Assembly (NCBI RefSeq): GCF_025506335.1
Contig: NZ_JANZYO010000002.1
Span: forward strand, 420,221-484,220
Source: Mumia quercus
Lineage (GTDB): Bacteria > Actinomycetota > Actinomycetes > Propionibacteriales > Nocardioidaceae
Direction of reading: 5' to 3'
Length of the DNA: 64,000 nt
In this document: positions 43,194-50,461 of the stretch, in pieces
Numbering within the stretch: the stretch's first letter is position 1
Layout of the letters: each line of letters begins with the position of its first letter
Made by a program: the position numbers and the translations under genes
Notes under the pieces: generated by a model
Databases searched by the model: none
What the model saw: only the letters and a program-made list of their open reading frames with translations
Told to the model about the DNA's origin: nothing

Positions 43194-45395
43194 TCAGTCG
43201 AGGTAGCGCCGCGCGACGACGTCCTGCTGGTCCGCCGGGCGGCCGCGCTGCATGGTCCAGGCGAGGCGGACGAGCAGCCCGTGCGACCACACCAACGGTG
43301 TCGCCGCACGGGTGCCCTCGCCCTCCTCGCAGCAGGGGCGACCGGTCGGGGGCCGACCGTCCCAGACCTGCTCGGAGATCATGTCGCCGGCGTTCGCGGA
43401 CGCGGCGATGGCCGAGAGGTACGTCGAGGCGTCGCGGCCCGTGGCGACCTCGTGCTCGCCACGCTCACCGGTCAGGAGAGGCCAGGCACGACCGAGCGTG
43501 GTGAACGTGCCCGGGTCGGTGATCGTCCACTGCCCGCCGTCGCGCGTCTCGCCGTACCCGTCGAAGCTGAACCGGCGCCAGAACGGGCCGTTCGGCGTCT
43601 GCACCTTCAGCTCGCGGTCGACGACGGCGAGCGACGAGGCGACCACCGGGTCGTCGGCAGGCAGGATCCCCCACCGCGTGAGCGCGAGGAAGCTGGGGTC
43701 CACCACGCGCCGCTGGTCGATCTGCGGCGGGCCGCCGTCACCCATCGCGTACGGGGACGCCGTGTTCGGGAGGCCGTTCTTGGTGAGCCTGAGGAAGTAC
43801 GGCCGGTCGGAGAGCGGACCGTTGGTGGTGACCGTCCAGCCCTTCACCCCAGCGGCCCACCGGTCCGCCAGCTGCTCCCAGCGCCGCGCCGACGCCACGT
43901 CCCCGTTCTTGCGGGCGAGGTCGGCGGCGCAGACGAGCCCGGCGATCTGGGCGGCGATGGAGTTCGGGGAGTAGCCGGACTGGTTCTCCCAACGCTCCTG
44001 CGGCGAGTACGGCGCAGCACGGCCCGTCTCCTCGTCGCGGAACCGCTCCAAGAAGGTCGCCGCGCGCCGTACGCCGCGGTAGGTGGCACGGTCGGTCTTG
44101 CCCGTCAGGCGGGCGAGCACGATCGGGAGTGCCACCTCGTCGAGCTGCAGCTCCGACCACACCGGCTCTCCCCGTACGTCGGAGTTCTGCGGGAAGGAGC
44201 CGTCGGGCCTCTGCTGGACGGTGAAGAGCCAGTCGACGATGCGACGTGCGGCGGCCTTGTCCCCCATCGCCCACATCGCGCTGCCGAACTCGTACGAGTC
44301 ACGCGACCAGACCAGGTGGTAGGCGCCGGACGGCGACGACAGGTCCGGGACCTCGTCGCCCCACACCCACGGCGCGGAGGGCGACGCCACGACGGCGCCA
44401 GGATTCTGCTTGTCCTCTGCGGCCGCGAGCACGAGGGCCGACGCGAGGTACTCGCGACGGACCGGCGCCGCACTCCTGGGCATCGGCTTCAACCCCGCCA
44501 GGTAGCGGTGCCACCCCCGGTCGTATCGGCGCTCGACAGTGGACCACGGCGTCCGCGCGCTGGCCGCAGCGGTCGCTCGCGCCTGCGCCGGCCGCCCACC
44601 GAAACCGAGCGTGAGCGTCGCGCGCTGGCGACCTGGCCGGCCGTCGACGCGGCTCACGCGTGCGGTCTGGACGACGTTGCCCGGACCTGCGGAGCGGTGG
44701 CGTCGATCGAGCCGGTGGTCCGCGCGCAGGTCGCGCCACCCGTCGCTGGCCGTGCCGGCGTACCCGTTGCTCGTCGCACCGAGCCGCGGGCGGGCGCGCA
44801 GGGCGGTGGCGACCTCACCGTCGGAGGCCACGAGCGTCCGGCCGACCGTACGGGCGCGGTCGTCCATCCCGTCGTTGTTCAGCGCGGGGTCGTGGCGGAC
44901 GAACAGCCGGTACCGGCCCCCGTCGAGCGAGCGGAGGCGGACACGGACGACGAGGGCGTCGCGTCGGGGGTCGGTGACGACGTGCTTGACGACCCGGTAG
45001 CGGCCCGGCCGACCGGTCACCTGAGAGAAGCGCAGGCTTCGCCGGTCCGGACGGCTGACGACCGGCCTCATGTCCGACTCGCGATCAGTGAACGTCGCGC
45101 CGTCGGTGACGACGAGCTCGAGGCTGCGCACGCTCGGCGTCGACAGGTCGGGGTAGAAGACCTCGCTCACCCGTCCTCGCTGCAGCGTGAACCACACGTT
45201 GCTCCGACGCGTCCGCGCCGTACCGAATCCGGTCTTGTCGGCCTCGGTCCAGGTGCTCTTCACCCCCGGTCCGTCGGGCGCGGGGTCGGTCGGCGCGGCC
45301 GTGCTCGGCGGCGCCGCGAGCAACGAGCCGCCGAGGGCGAGAGCGGCCGTGGCCGCCAGCACGGGACGGCGCAGATCCAGGTGACGTCGGGACAT
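43194..45395 (-). CDS. Secreted GH15 glucoamylase-type protein
   Basis: A 733-residue glycoside hydrolase of family 15. The signal peptide has a basic start (MSRRHLDLRRP), a hydrophobic core and an AAP cleavage region near residue 28-34. An N-terminal beta-sandwich (~45-290) precedes the alpha/alpha-barrel catalytic domain (YHLVWSRDSYEFGSAMWAMGD, QLDEVALPIVLARLTG, YSPQERWENQSGYSPNSIAAQIAGLVCAADLA, then SEQVWDG). It should release glucose from the non-reducing ends of starch-like glucans outside the cell. GGAGG precedes the start; it is divergent from a GAF-ANTAR gene. Confidence 0.92.
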   Translation of the reverse strand: MSRRHLDLRRPVLAATAALALGGSLLAAPPSTAAPTDPAPDGPGVKSTWTEADKTGFGTARTRRSNVWFTLQRGRVSEVFYPDLSTPSVRSLELVVTDGATFTDRESDMRPVVSRPDRRSLRFSQVTGRPGRYRVVKHVVTDPRRDALVVRVRLRSLDGGRYRLFVRHDPALNNDGMDDRARTVGRTLVASDGEVATALRARPRLGATSNGYAGTASDGWRDLRADHRLDRRHRSAGPGNVVQTARVSRVDGRPGRQRATLTLGFGGRPAQARATAAASARTPWSTVERRYDRGWHRYLAGLKPMPRSAAPVRREYLASALVLAAAEDKQNPGAVVASPSAPWVWGDEVPDLSSPSGAYHLVWSRDSYEFGSAMWAMGDKAAARRIVDWLFTVQQRPDGSFPQNSDVRGEPVWSELQLDEVALPIVLARLTGKTDRATYRGVRRAATFLERFRDEETGRAAPYSPQERWENQSGYSPNSIAAQIAGLVCAADLARKNGDVASARRWEQLADRWAAGVKGWTVTTNGPLSDRPYFLRLTKNGLPNTASPYAMGDGGPPQIDQRRVVDPSFLALTRWGILPADDPVVASSLAVVDRELKVQTPNGPFWRRFSFDGYGETRDGGQWTITDPGTFTTLGRAWPLLTGERGEHEVATGRDASTYLSAIAASANAGDMISEQVWDGRPPTGRPCCEEGEGTRAATPLVWSHGLLVRLAWTMQRGRPADQQDVVARRYLD

Positions 45396-45486
45396 GGGAG
45401 ACCTCCGAAAGACGCTCCCCGGAGGGGTTCCCCAAGGGCTTCTTGCATAAACCGAGAACGTGGTTCGGCGGGTGTACTGTCAGGCA

Positions 45487-46200
45487 ATGAGCTCAGGGTC
45501 ACTTGAGGTCGCCCAGGCGTTGACCGACGCCGCGCGGGCGATCCACCAGCCACGTTCTCTGGAGGCGACGCTCGACGCCATCATCGAGTCGGCGCGCCAG
45601 ACCGTGCCGGGTTTCGACCACGTCGGCATCTCCGTCATCCACCGCGACGGCCGCATCGAGACTCTCGCGGGGACCGACCAGATCGTGTGGGAGCTGGACA
45701 CCCTTCAGTACGACCTGGGTCAGGGGCCCTGCGTCGACGCGATCCGTGAGTCCTCGATCGTGGCGGTCGAGGACGCCGCGAACGATCCCCGCTGGCCCGA
45801 CTACATGCCGGCGGCGGCGCAGGTCGGCCTCCGCGCGCAGCTCGGGGTCCGGCTCTTCGACGAAGACGAGACGCTCGGTGGCCTCAACCTCTACTCGGTC
45901 AACTCCGACGCCATCGCCGAGGGCGCGGTCGAGCTCGCCGCTCTGTTCGCCTCGCACGCCACCATCGCTCTCGGACGCGCACGACAGGAGGAGCACCTCA
46001 ACGACGCCCTGGTGACGCGCAAGGTGATCGGGCAGGCCATCGGCATCGTCAGCGAGCGCTACAAGATCTCGGAGGACCAGGCGTTCCACTTCCTGGTGAG
46101 AGCCTCCTCGACCAGCAACATCAAGCTCCGCGACGTCGCTCAGGAGCTCGTCGACACCACCAACCAGCAGTACGAGCAGGACCGGGACTCGCGCGAGTGA
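45487..46200 (+). CDS. GAF-ANTAR regulator
   Basis: A 237-residue protein, third of the kind in the window. The GAF domain holds YDLGQGPCVDAIRESSIVAVEDAANDPRW and GGLNLYSVNSDAIAEGAVEL. The ANTAR domain is TRKVIGQAIGIVSERYKISEDQAFHFLVRASSTSNIKLRDVAQELV. Its stop overlaps the GTG of the alpha/beta hydrolase gene (GTGA), so both come from one message. It is divergent from the glucoamylase gene, 91 bases away. Confidence 0.9.
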   Translation: MSSGSLEVAQALTDAARAIHQPRSLEATLDAIIESARQTVPGFDHVGISVIHRDGRIETLAGTDQIVWELDTLQYDLGQGPCVDAIRESSIVAVEDAANDPRWPDYMPAAAQVGLRAQLGVRLFDEDETLGGLNLYSVNSDAIAEGAVELAALFASHATIALGRARQEEHLNDALVTRKVIGQAIGIVSERYKISEDQAFHFLVRASSTSNIKLRDVAQELVDTTNQQYEQDRDSRE

Positions 46201-47069
46201 CCTCGATGTTCGACGGCTTCACGGTCGAGGACGTCCCCGTGGAGGGCGCGACGGTGCACGTCCGCCACGGAGGGGCCGGGCCCGCGGTGCTCCTCCTGCA
46301 CGGCCACCCCCGTACGGGTGCGACGTGGCACCGCGTCGCGCCCCGGCTGGTGGAGGCGGGCTTCTCCGTGGCGTGCCCGGACCTGCGCGGCTACGGCCAG
46401 TCCGTCGGTCCGCCACCCACCGACGACCACAGCGCGCACAGCAAGCGCGCCGTCGCCGGTGATTTGGCAGCGCTCATGACGACGCTCGGCCACGAACGCT
46501 TCCATCTCGTCGGTCATGACCGCGGCAGCCTCGTCGCGCTGCGCCTCGCCCTGGATCACCCCGAGCGCGTCGCGCGGCTCGCGCTCCTCGACTGCCTCCC
46601 TGTCACCGAGCACCTCGACCGGGCGGACGCCCGGTTCGCCACGCAGTGGTGGCACTGGTTCTTCTTCGCCCAGCCCGACATCCCGGAGCGGGTCATCAAC
46701 GCCGACCCCGACCGCTGGTACGCCGGCGACCCCGCCACGATGGGCGCGGCCAACTACGCCGAGTGGCGGCGAGCGATGCGCAACCCCGACGTCGTCCGCG
46801 CGATGCTCGAGGACTACCGCGCCGGGCTCACGATCGACCGTGAGCACGAGGAGGCCGACCGGGCCGCCGGTCGCCTTCTGCCGATGCCCTTGCTGGTCCT
46901 GTGGTCGTTGCGCGACGACCTCGAGGAGCTCTACGGCGACCCGGTGCCGATCTGGCGGAAGTGGGCCGACGACGTCCGCGGCGGCGGGATCGACTCAGGG
47001 CACCACATGGCCGAGGAGGCACCCGCCGCGCTCGCCGACGCGCTGGTCGGGTTCTTCGCCACGCGGTGA
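46197..47069 (+). CDS. Alpha/beta hydrolase, haloacetate-dehalogenase-like
   Basis: A 290-residue hydrolase. The oxyanion loop is LLLHGHPRTGATWHRVAP; the nucleophile elbow is VGHDRGSLVALRLALDHP with Asp in place of Ser; the catalytic His is in SGHHMAEEAP. Asp nucleophile and HPRT match fluoroacetate/haloacetate dehalogenases and epoxide hydrolases. The second Arg of the dehalogenase DRGxR motif is replaced (DRGSL), so carboxylate binding may differ and the substrate is open. It is translationally coupled to the GAF-ANTAR gene. Confidence 0.88.
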   Translation: MTSMFDGFTVEDVPVEGATVHVRHGGAGPAVLLLHGHPRTGATWHRVAPRLVEAGFSVACPDLRGYGQSVGPPPTDDHSAHSKRAVAGDLAALMTTLGHERFHLVGHDRGSLVALRLALDHPERVARLALLDCLPVTEHLDRADARFATQWWHWFFFAQPDIPERVINADPDRWYAGDPATMGAANYAEWRRAMRNPDVVRAMLEDYRAGLTIDREHEEADRAAGRLLPMPLLVLWSLRDDLEELYGDPVPIWRKWADDVRGGGIDSGHHMAEEAPAALADALVGFFATR

Positions 47070-47082
47070 CCGCCGGGCGCGC

Positions 47083-47922
47083 TCACCGCGCGAGCCACGT
47101 CGCGACGAGCTGGCGGAAGGCCGGCCCGTCGTCCACCCACGGGAAGTGGCCCGCGCCCTCCTGCACGACGAGCTCGGCGCGCGGGAACAGGTCGACGACC
47201 CGCGTCATCGCGCCGACCGGGTTGCCGACGTCCACGCTCCCGGCGAGGACGAGCACGGGGACGTCGAGCGTCGCGAGCGCGGCGCGCGTGGCCGGAGGGT
47301 CGAATGCGCCGTCGGCACCGAAGTGCTCAGCCGCCTCCGCGTTGCGCGACGCGTCCGTTGACGCGTCGTACGCGGCGACGTCGGCGTCCCAGCGTCCGTA
47401 CGTGAGCGGCGTGATCGCCGCCCAGTCGGACGGCGTCGGCTCGCCCGCCTGGATCCGCGCGAGCGCGGCGGCCGCGTCGGCGTACCACGGCTCGCCCGCA
47501 CGCGTGCGCGCCACGGCAGACCGCTCCTCGTCGCTGATCTCGACACCCACCGCCCGCGGGCTCGGGGTGACGAGGACGACCCGTTCGAGACGTTCGGGAT
47601 ACCGCTCCGCGTACCGTACGGCGACGTTCGCGCCGGCCGAGTGTGCGAGCAGGGTGAGCCGCTCGAGACCCAGGTGCGCGCGCAGCGCCTCGACGTCGTC
47701 CACGACGCGGTCGCACCGGTACGTCGCCGGATCGGCCGGCTTCTCGGACGCCCCGCTCCCCCGGTGGTCGAGGAGCACCAGCTCCGCGTCTTCGCTCAGG
47801 CCGCCGAGGTCACCGAGGTAGTCGGCCGGGAGCATCGGGCCGCCGGGGATGCAGACCACCGGGTGACCCGTGCCCGTACGCCGATAAGCGAGGCGCGTGC
47901 CGTCGGGGGCGAGAAAGTCCAC
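47083..47922 (-). CDS. Alpha/beta hydrolase, proline-iminopeptidase-like
   Basis: A 279-residue hydrolase with a GTG start. The oxyanion region is VVCIPGGPMLPADYLGDL, followed by LVLLDHRGSGASEKP; the nucleophile is Ser in TLLAHSAGANVAV; the acid Asp lies in LVLAGSVDVGNPV; the His is in EGAGHFPWVDD. The GGPMLP and DHRGSG motifs are typical of proline iminopeptidases and related esterases. It ends 13 bases from the convergent dehalogenase-like gene. Confidence 0.88.
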   Translation of the reverse strand: MDFLAPDGTRLAYRRTGTGHPVVCIPGGPMLPADYLGDLGGLSEDAELVLLDHRGSGASEKPADPATYRCDRVVDDVEALRAHLGLERLTLLAHSAGANVAVRYAERYPERLERVVLVTPSPRAVGVEISDEERSAVARTRAGEPWYADAAAALARIQAGEPTPSDWAAITPLTYGRWDADVAAYDASTDASRNAEAAEHFGADGAFDPPATRAALATLDVPVLVLAGSVDVGNPVGAMTRVVDLFPRAELVVQEGAGHFPWVDDGPAFRQLVATWLAR

Positions 47923-47925
47923 ACG

Positions 47926-48093
47926 TCAGCCTATCGGCTCCCAGCCCGCGATCCCGGCGGCGACGACACCGGCCAGTCCGACCGCACCCGCCGCGACCAC
48001 CCTCGACGTCATGCGCCGCGTCCGTCGGCTCCGCTCCTCGTACGTAGCTGCCGCTTCCTCGACCGACACCGCCGCGTCGCTCTTGTTTCGCAT
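47926..48093 (-). CDS. Small single-helix membrane protein
   Basis: A 55-residue peptide: acidic/basic N-terminus (MRNKSDAAVSVEEAAATYEERSRRTRRMTSR), then one hydrophobic helix (VVAAGAVGLAGVVAAGIAG). It ends 3 bases before the start of the alpha/beta hydrolase gene, so coupling supports it being real. Basic residues ahead of the helix suggest the N-terminus stays inside. No family is recognised. Confidence 0.45.
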   Translation of the reverse strand: MRNKSDAAVSVEEAAATYEERSRRTRRMTSRVVAAGAVGLAGVVAAGIAGWEPIG

Positions 48094-48152
48094 CTCGTCA
48101 CCCTCCCGGATCAAGGTGCCGGACGGGTACCCAGATCCCGCCGCCGCATGCC

Positions 48153-48371
48153 GCTACTCGACCACCGGAACCTGGCTGGTCGAGTAGGGCGGAGCGCCAG
48201 CGGAGCCCGTATCGAGACCACGCCGGTCTCGATACGCCCTCGCCCAGCGGCTCGGACTACTCGACCACCCAACCGTCCGCTGGTCGAGTAGGGCGGAGCG
48301 CCAGCGGAGCCCGTATCGAGACCACGCGGGTCTCGATACGCCCTCGCCCAGCGGCTCGGGCTACTCGACCA
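48153..48371. repeat. Tandem REP-like palindromic array
   Basis: Two ~104-base copies, each made of TGGTCGAGTAGGGCGGAGCG...TATCGAGACCA (48177-48220 and 48281-48324) followed by the near-inverted GGTCTCGATACGCC...CTACTCGACCA (48225-48267 and 48329-48371). A further CTACTCGACCA lies at 48153. Each copy can form a long cruciform or RNA hairpin. A single arm also lies between nrdA and nrdB. Such elements are known in several actinobacteria as intergenic repeats; a role in ending transcription of the flanking TetR gene is possible. Confidence 0.85.
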
Positions 48372-48392
48372 ACCACAGGACCGCGGCTCGGC

Positions 48393-49007
48393 CTACTGGG
48401 GTGGATCGACGACTGACGGGATGGTCTGGCGTACGAGAGAGACGAGGGCGCCACGCAGGAGCGCCTCGGTCTGGTCACGGGTGACCTCGCCGTCGGTCAG
48501 CCAGCGGCGGGCGACGACGGTGGCGAACGCGGAGTAGCCGTGCAGCGCGACCCTCACCGCAGGCTGCCGGCGTACGGCGTGCAGCCCGGCGATCTCGCAG
48601 ATCTGGTCGGACATGCTCTCGACGTACCCGCTCAACAGCCGCTCGATCTCCTCGTCACGGGACGTCCCGAGGAAGCTCGACGCCGCGAGCCAGGTCTGGC
48701 GGCTGCGCGAGACCATCCGGACCCACTCGTGCACGCTCTGCGCGATCCGGTCCTCGGCGGTCGCCCCCTCCACGAAGGCGGGCATGGGCAGCCGCGGGGT
48801 ATCCAGCATCCGCTCGATCACGGCGAGGTAGAGCTCGCGCTTCGTCGGGAAGTAGTGGTTGAGCAGTCCGCGGCTGACCCCGCAGGCGCGGGCGATCTCC
48901 GTCGTCGACACGTCGTCGTACGGGCGCTCGGCGAACACATGGCTCGCCGCGCTCACGATCTGCTCGCGGCGCACGTCGGGCGGGAGACGGCGACGCGGGG
49001 AGGACAT
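48393..49007 (-). CDS. TetR-family regulator of the lcp cluster
   Basis: A 204-residue regulator. The TetR helix-turn-helix is RREQIVSAASHVFAERPYDDVSTTEIARACGVSRGLLNHYFPTKRELYLAVI; the rest is the helical ligand domain. It is divergent from the latex-clearing-protein gene across 161 bases. Rubber-degrading Gordonia and Streptomyces have a TetR-type LcpR in the same place, repressing lcp until rubber products appear, so this is probably the same regulator. ATG at 49007 has GGGGAGG upstream. Confidence 0.85.
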   Translation of the reverse strand: MSSPRRRLPPDVRREQIVSAASHVFAERPYDDVSTTEIARACGVSRGLLNHYFPTKRELYLAVIERMLDTPRLPMPAFVEGATAEDRIAQSVHEWVRMVSRSRQTWLAASSFLGTSRDEEIERLLSGYVESMSDQICEIAGLHAVRRQPAVRVALHGYSAFATVVARRWLTDGEVTRDQTEALLRGALVSLVRQTIPSVVDPPQ

Positions 49008-49088
49008 GTCGTCATCTTGCCGCAGTGACGGCGTCCACCACGGCAACATTCCGAGAACCGCGGCATCTACTGGCCGAGAGCAAGTGTT

Positions 49089-49107
49089 TATTGTCACCTT
49101 GCCAATA
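49089..49107. promoter_or_regulatory. Candidate TetR/LcpR operator
   Basis: TATTG and CAATA arms around a 9-base spacer, about midway between the divergent TetR and lcp starts. It is AT-rich against a GC-rich background. Binding by the TetR protein is inferred from position and symmetry. Confidence 0.42.
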
Positions 49108-49168
49108 CCGTCCTATCATGCGACGAAAGCCGCCGGCCACGGTGCGCGACTCGACGGGGAGTGACGAC

Positions 49169-50395
49169 ATGGCAGAACTCAGCAGGCGAAAACTCTTACG
49201 GGCAAGCGGCGCTCTGGGCGCCTTCGGTGTCGTCGCCGCCGCGACACCGGCCAAGGCCGCATGGACGTGGGCGTCCACCGGCTCGATCGCGGGTACGGGC
49301 ACGGGCCGGGACCCGCGCTACGTGTGGGACGACCTGGCGGACCCGGTGCTCGCCAGCCTCCTCGACCGTGGGGGCGTGCCCGCGGTCAACGACGCGCTGC
49401 GACCGTGGGCCACCAACGGGCAGGCGACCCCGAGCGGACTGCCGACCGACGTACGGTCTCTCGTCGAGCAGGCACGGCGACTCCCCGCGTGGGCGGACAT
49501 GGGCAAGCTCGACCTGGCCTTCCGCTTCACCCAGAAGCGCGGCCTCTACCTGGGTGTCCTGTACGGGATGAACAGCGGCATGATGAGCGCGGCCATCCCC
49601 CGCGAAGCGCGTGCGGTCTACTACTCGCAGGGCGGCGCCGACCTGCGGGACCGGATCGCGAAGACCGCGAAGCTCGGGTACGACATCGGCGAGAAGGACG
49701 CGTACCGCCCGACCGGTCAGATGATCCCGACCTGCGTCAAGACCCGCCTGACGCACGCGGCGGTCCGACACCTCCTCCCCCAGTCGCCGCACTGGGTGGC
49801 GAGCGCCGACGAGGACATCCCGATCAGCCAGTTCGACATCATGGTGACCTGGCACAGTCTCGCGTCGTCGGTCTGGCAGAAGCTCATGGAGTGGGAGATC
49901 CGCATCCCACGCGACGAGGCCGAGGCCTACCTGCACCTCTGGCAGGTCACCGCCCACATGCTCGGCGTGCTCGACGAGTACATCCCGGCGACCTGGGACG
50001 AGGCTCTCGCCCAGCGCGAGCAGGTGCTCGTCCCGCTCCTCGGACCAACTCCCGAGGGCGTGAAGCTCGCCGAGATGCTCGTCCGGCTCGGCGAGCGCAT
50101 CGATGGCACGCTGATCACGCGCCCCGCGTTCGAGTCGGTCACCCGCTACATGCTCGGAGACCAAGTGACCGACTGGCTCGGCATCGACCGGAACCCCGTC
50201 CTCGACGCGGCCGTACGTACGGCCTGGATCCCGTTCGTCCGCTTCCGCGAGGCAGGTCTGCCGCTCGCGCTCGCTCCGCAGATCTACTGGATGTTCGACG
50301 AGCTGCTGCGCAAGTTCGCGCTGTTCTACCTCGAGCCCGGCCAGAAGATCAACATCGAGATCCCGACCGCCAACAACCCGAACTACCCCAGCTGA
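49169..50395 (+). CDS. lcp: Latex-clearing protein (rubber oxygenase), DUF2236/MpaB family
   Basis: A 408-residue haem b dioxygenase that cleaves poly(cis-1,4-isoprene) into oligo-isoprenoids with aldehyde and ketone ends. The N-terminus is a Tat signal (SRRKLLRASGALGAFGVVAA, cleavage near AKA30). The residues I recall as essential in Streptomyces K30 Lcp (E148, R164, K167, T168, H198) all appear here with a constant offset of two: E146, R162, K165, T166 and H196, the last being the haem ligand in TRLTHAAVRHLLPQ. Length matches. GGGGAG precedes the start at 49169. It is followed by oxiA-oxiB as in K30. Confidence 0.92.
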   Translation: MAELSRRKLLRASGALGAFGVVAAATPAKAAWTWASTGSIAGTGTGRDPRYVWDDLADPVLASLLDRGGVPAVNDALRPWATNGQATPSGLPTDVRSLVEQARRLPAWADMGKLDLAFRFTQKRGLYLGVLYGMNSGMMSAAIPREARAVYYSQGGADLRDRIAKTAKLGYDIGEKDAYRPTGQMIPTCVKTRLTHAAVRHLLPQSPHWVASADEDIPISQFDIMVTWHSLASSVWQKLMEWEIRIPRDEAEAYLHLWQVTAHMLGVLDEYIPATWDEALAQREQVLVPLLGPTPEGVKLAEMLVRLGERIDGTLITRPAFESVTRYMLGDQVTDWLGIDRNPVLDAAVRTAWIPFVRFREAGLPLALAPQIYWMFDELLRKFALFYLEPGQKINIEIPTANNPNYPS

Positions 50396-50411
50396 CCGAC
50401 GGCCGGGGGAC

Positions 50412-50445
50412 GGAGCAGGTCCGCGCCACGGCGCGGGCCTGCTCC
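50412..50445 (+). promoter_or_regulatory. Hairpin between lcp and oxiA
   Basis: Two 16-base arms (GGAGCAGGTCCGCGCC and GGCGCGGGCCTGCTCC) with a 2-base gap and one G-U type mismatch. It lies 17 bases after the lcp stop and 16 before the oxiA start, with no T tract. It may stabilise the lcp end of the mRNA or partly stop transcription, making more Lcp than OxiAB. Confidence 0.6.
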
Positions 50446-50461
50446 ACGTCCAGGAGGACCC

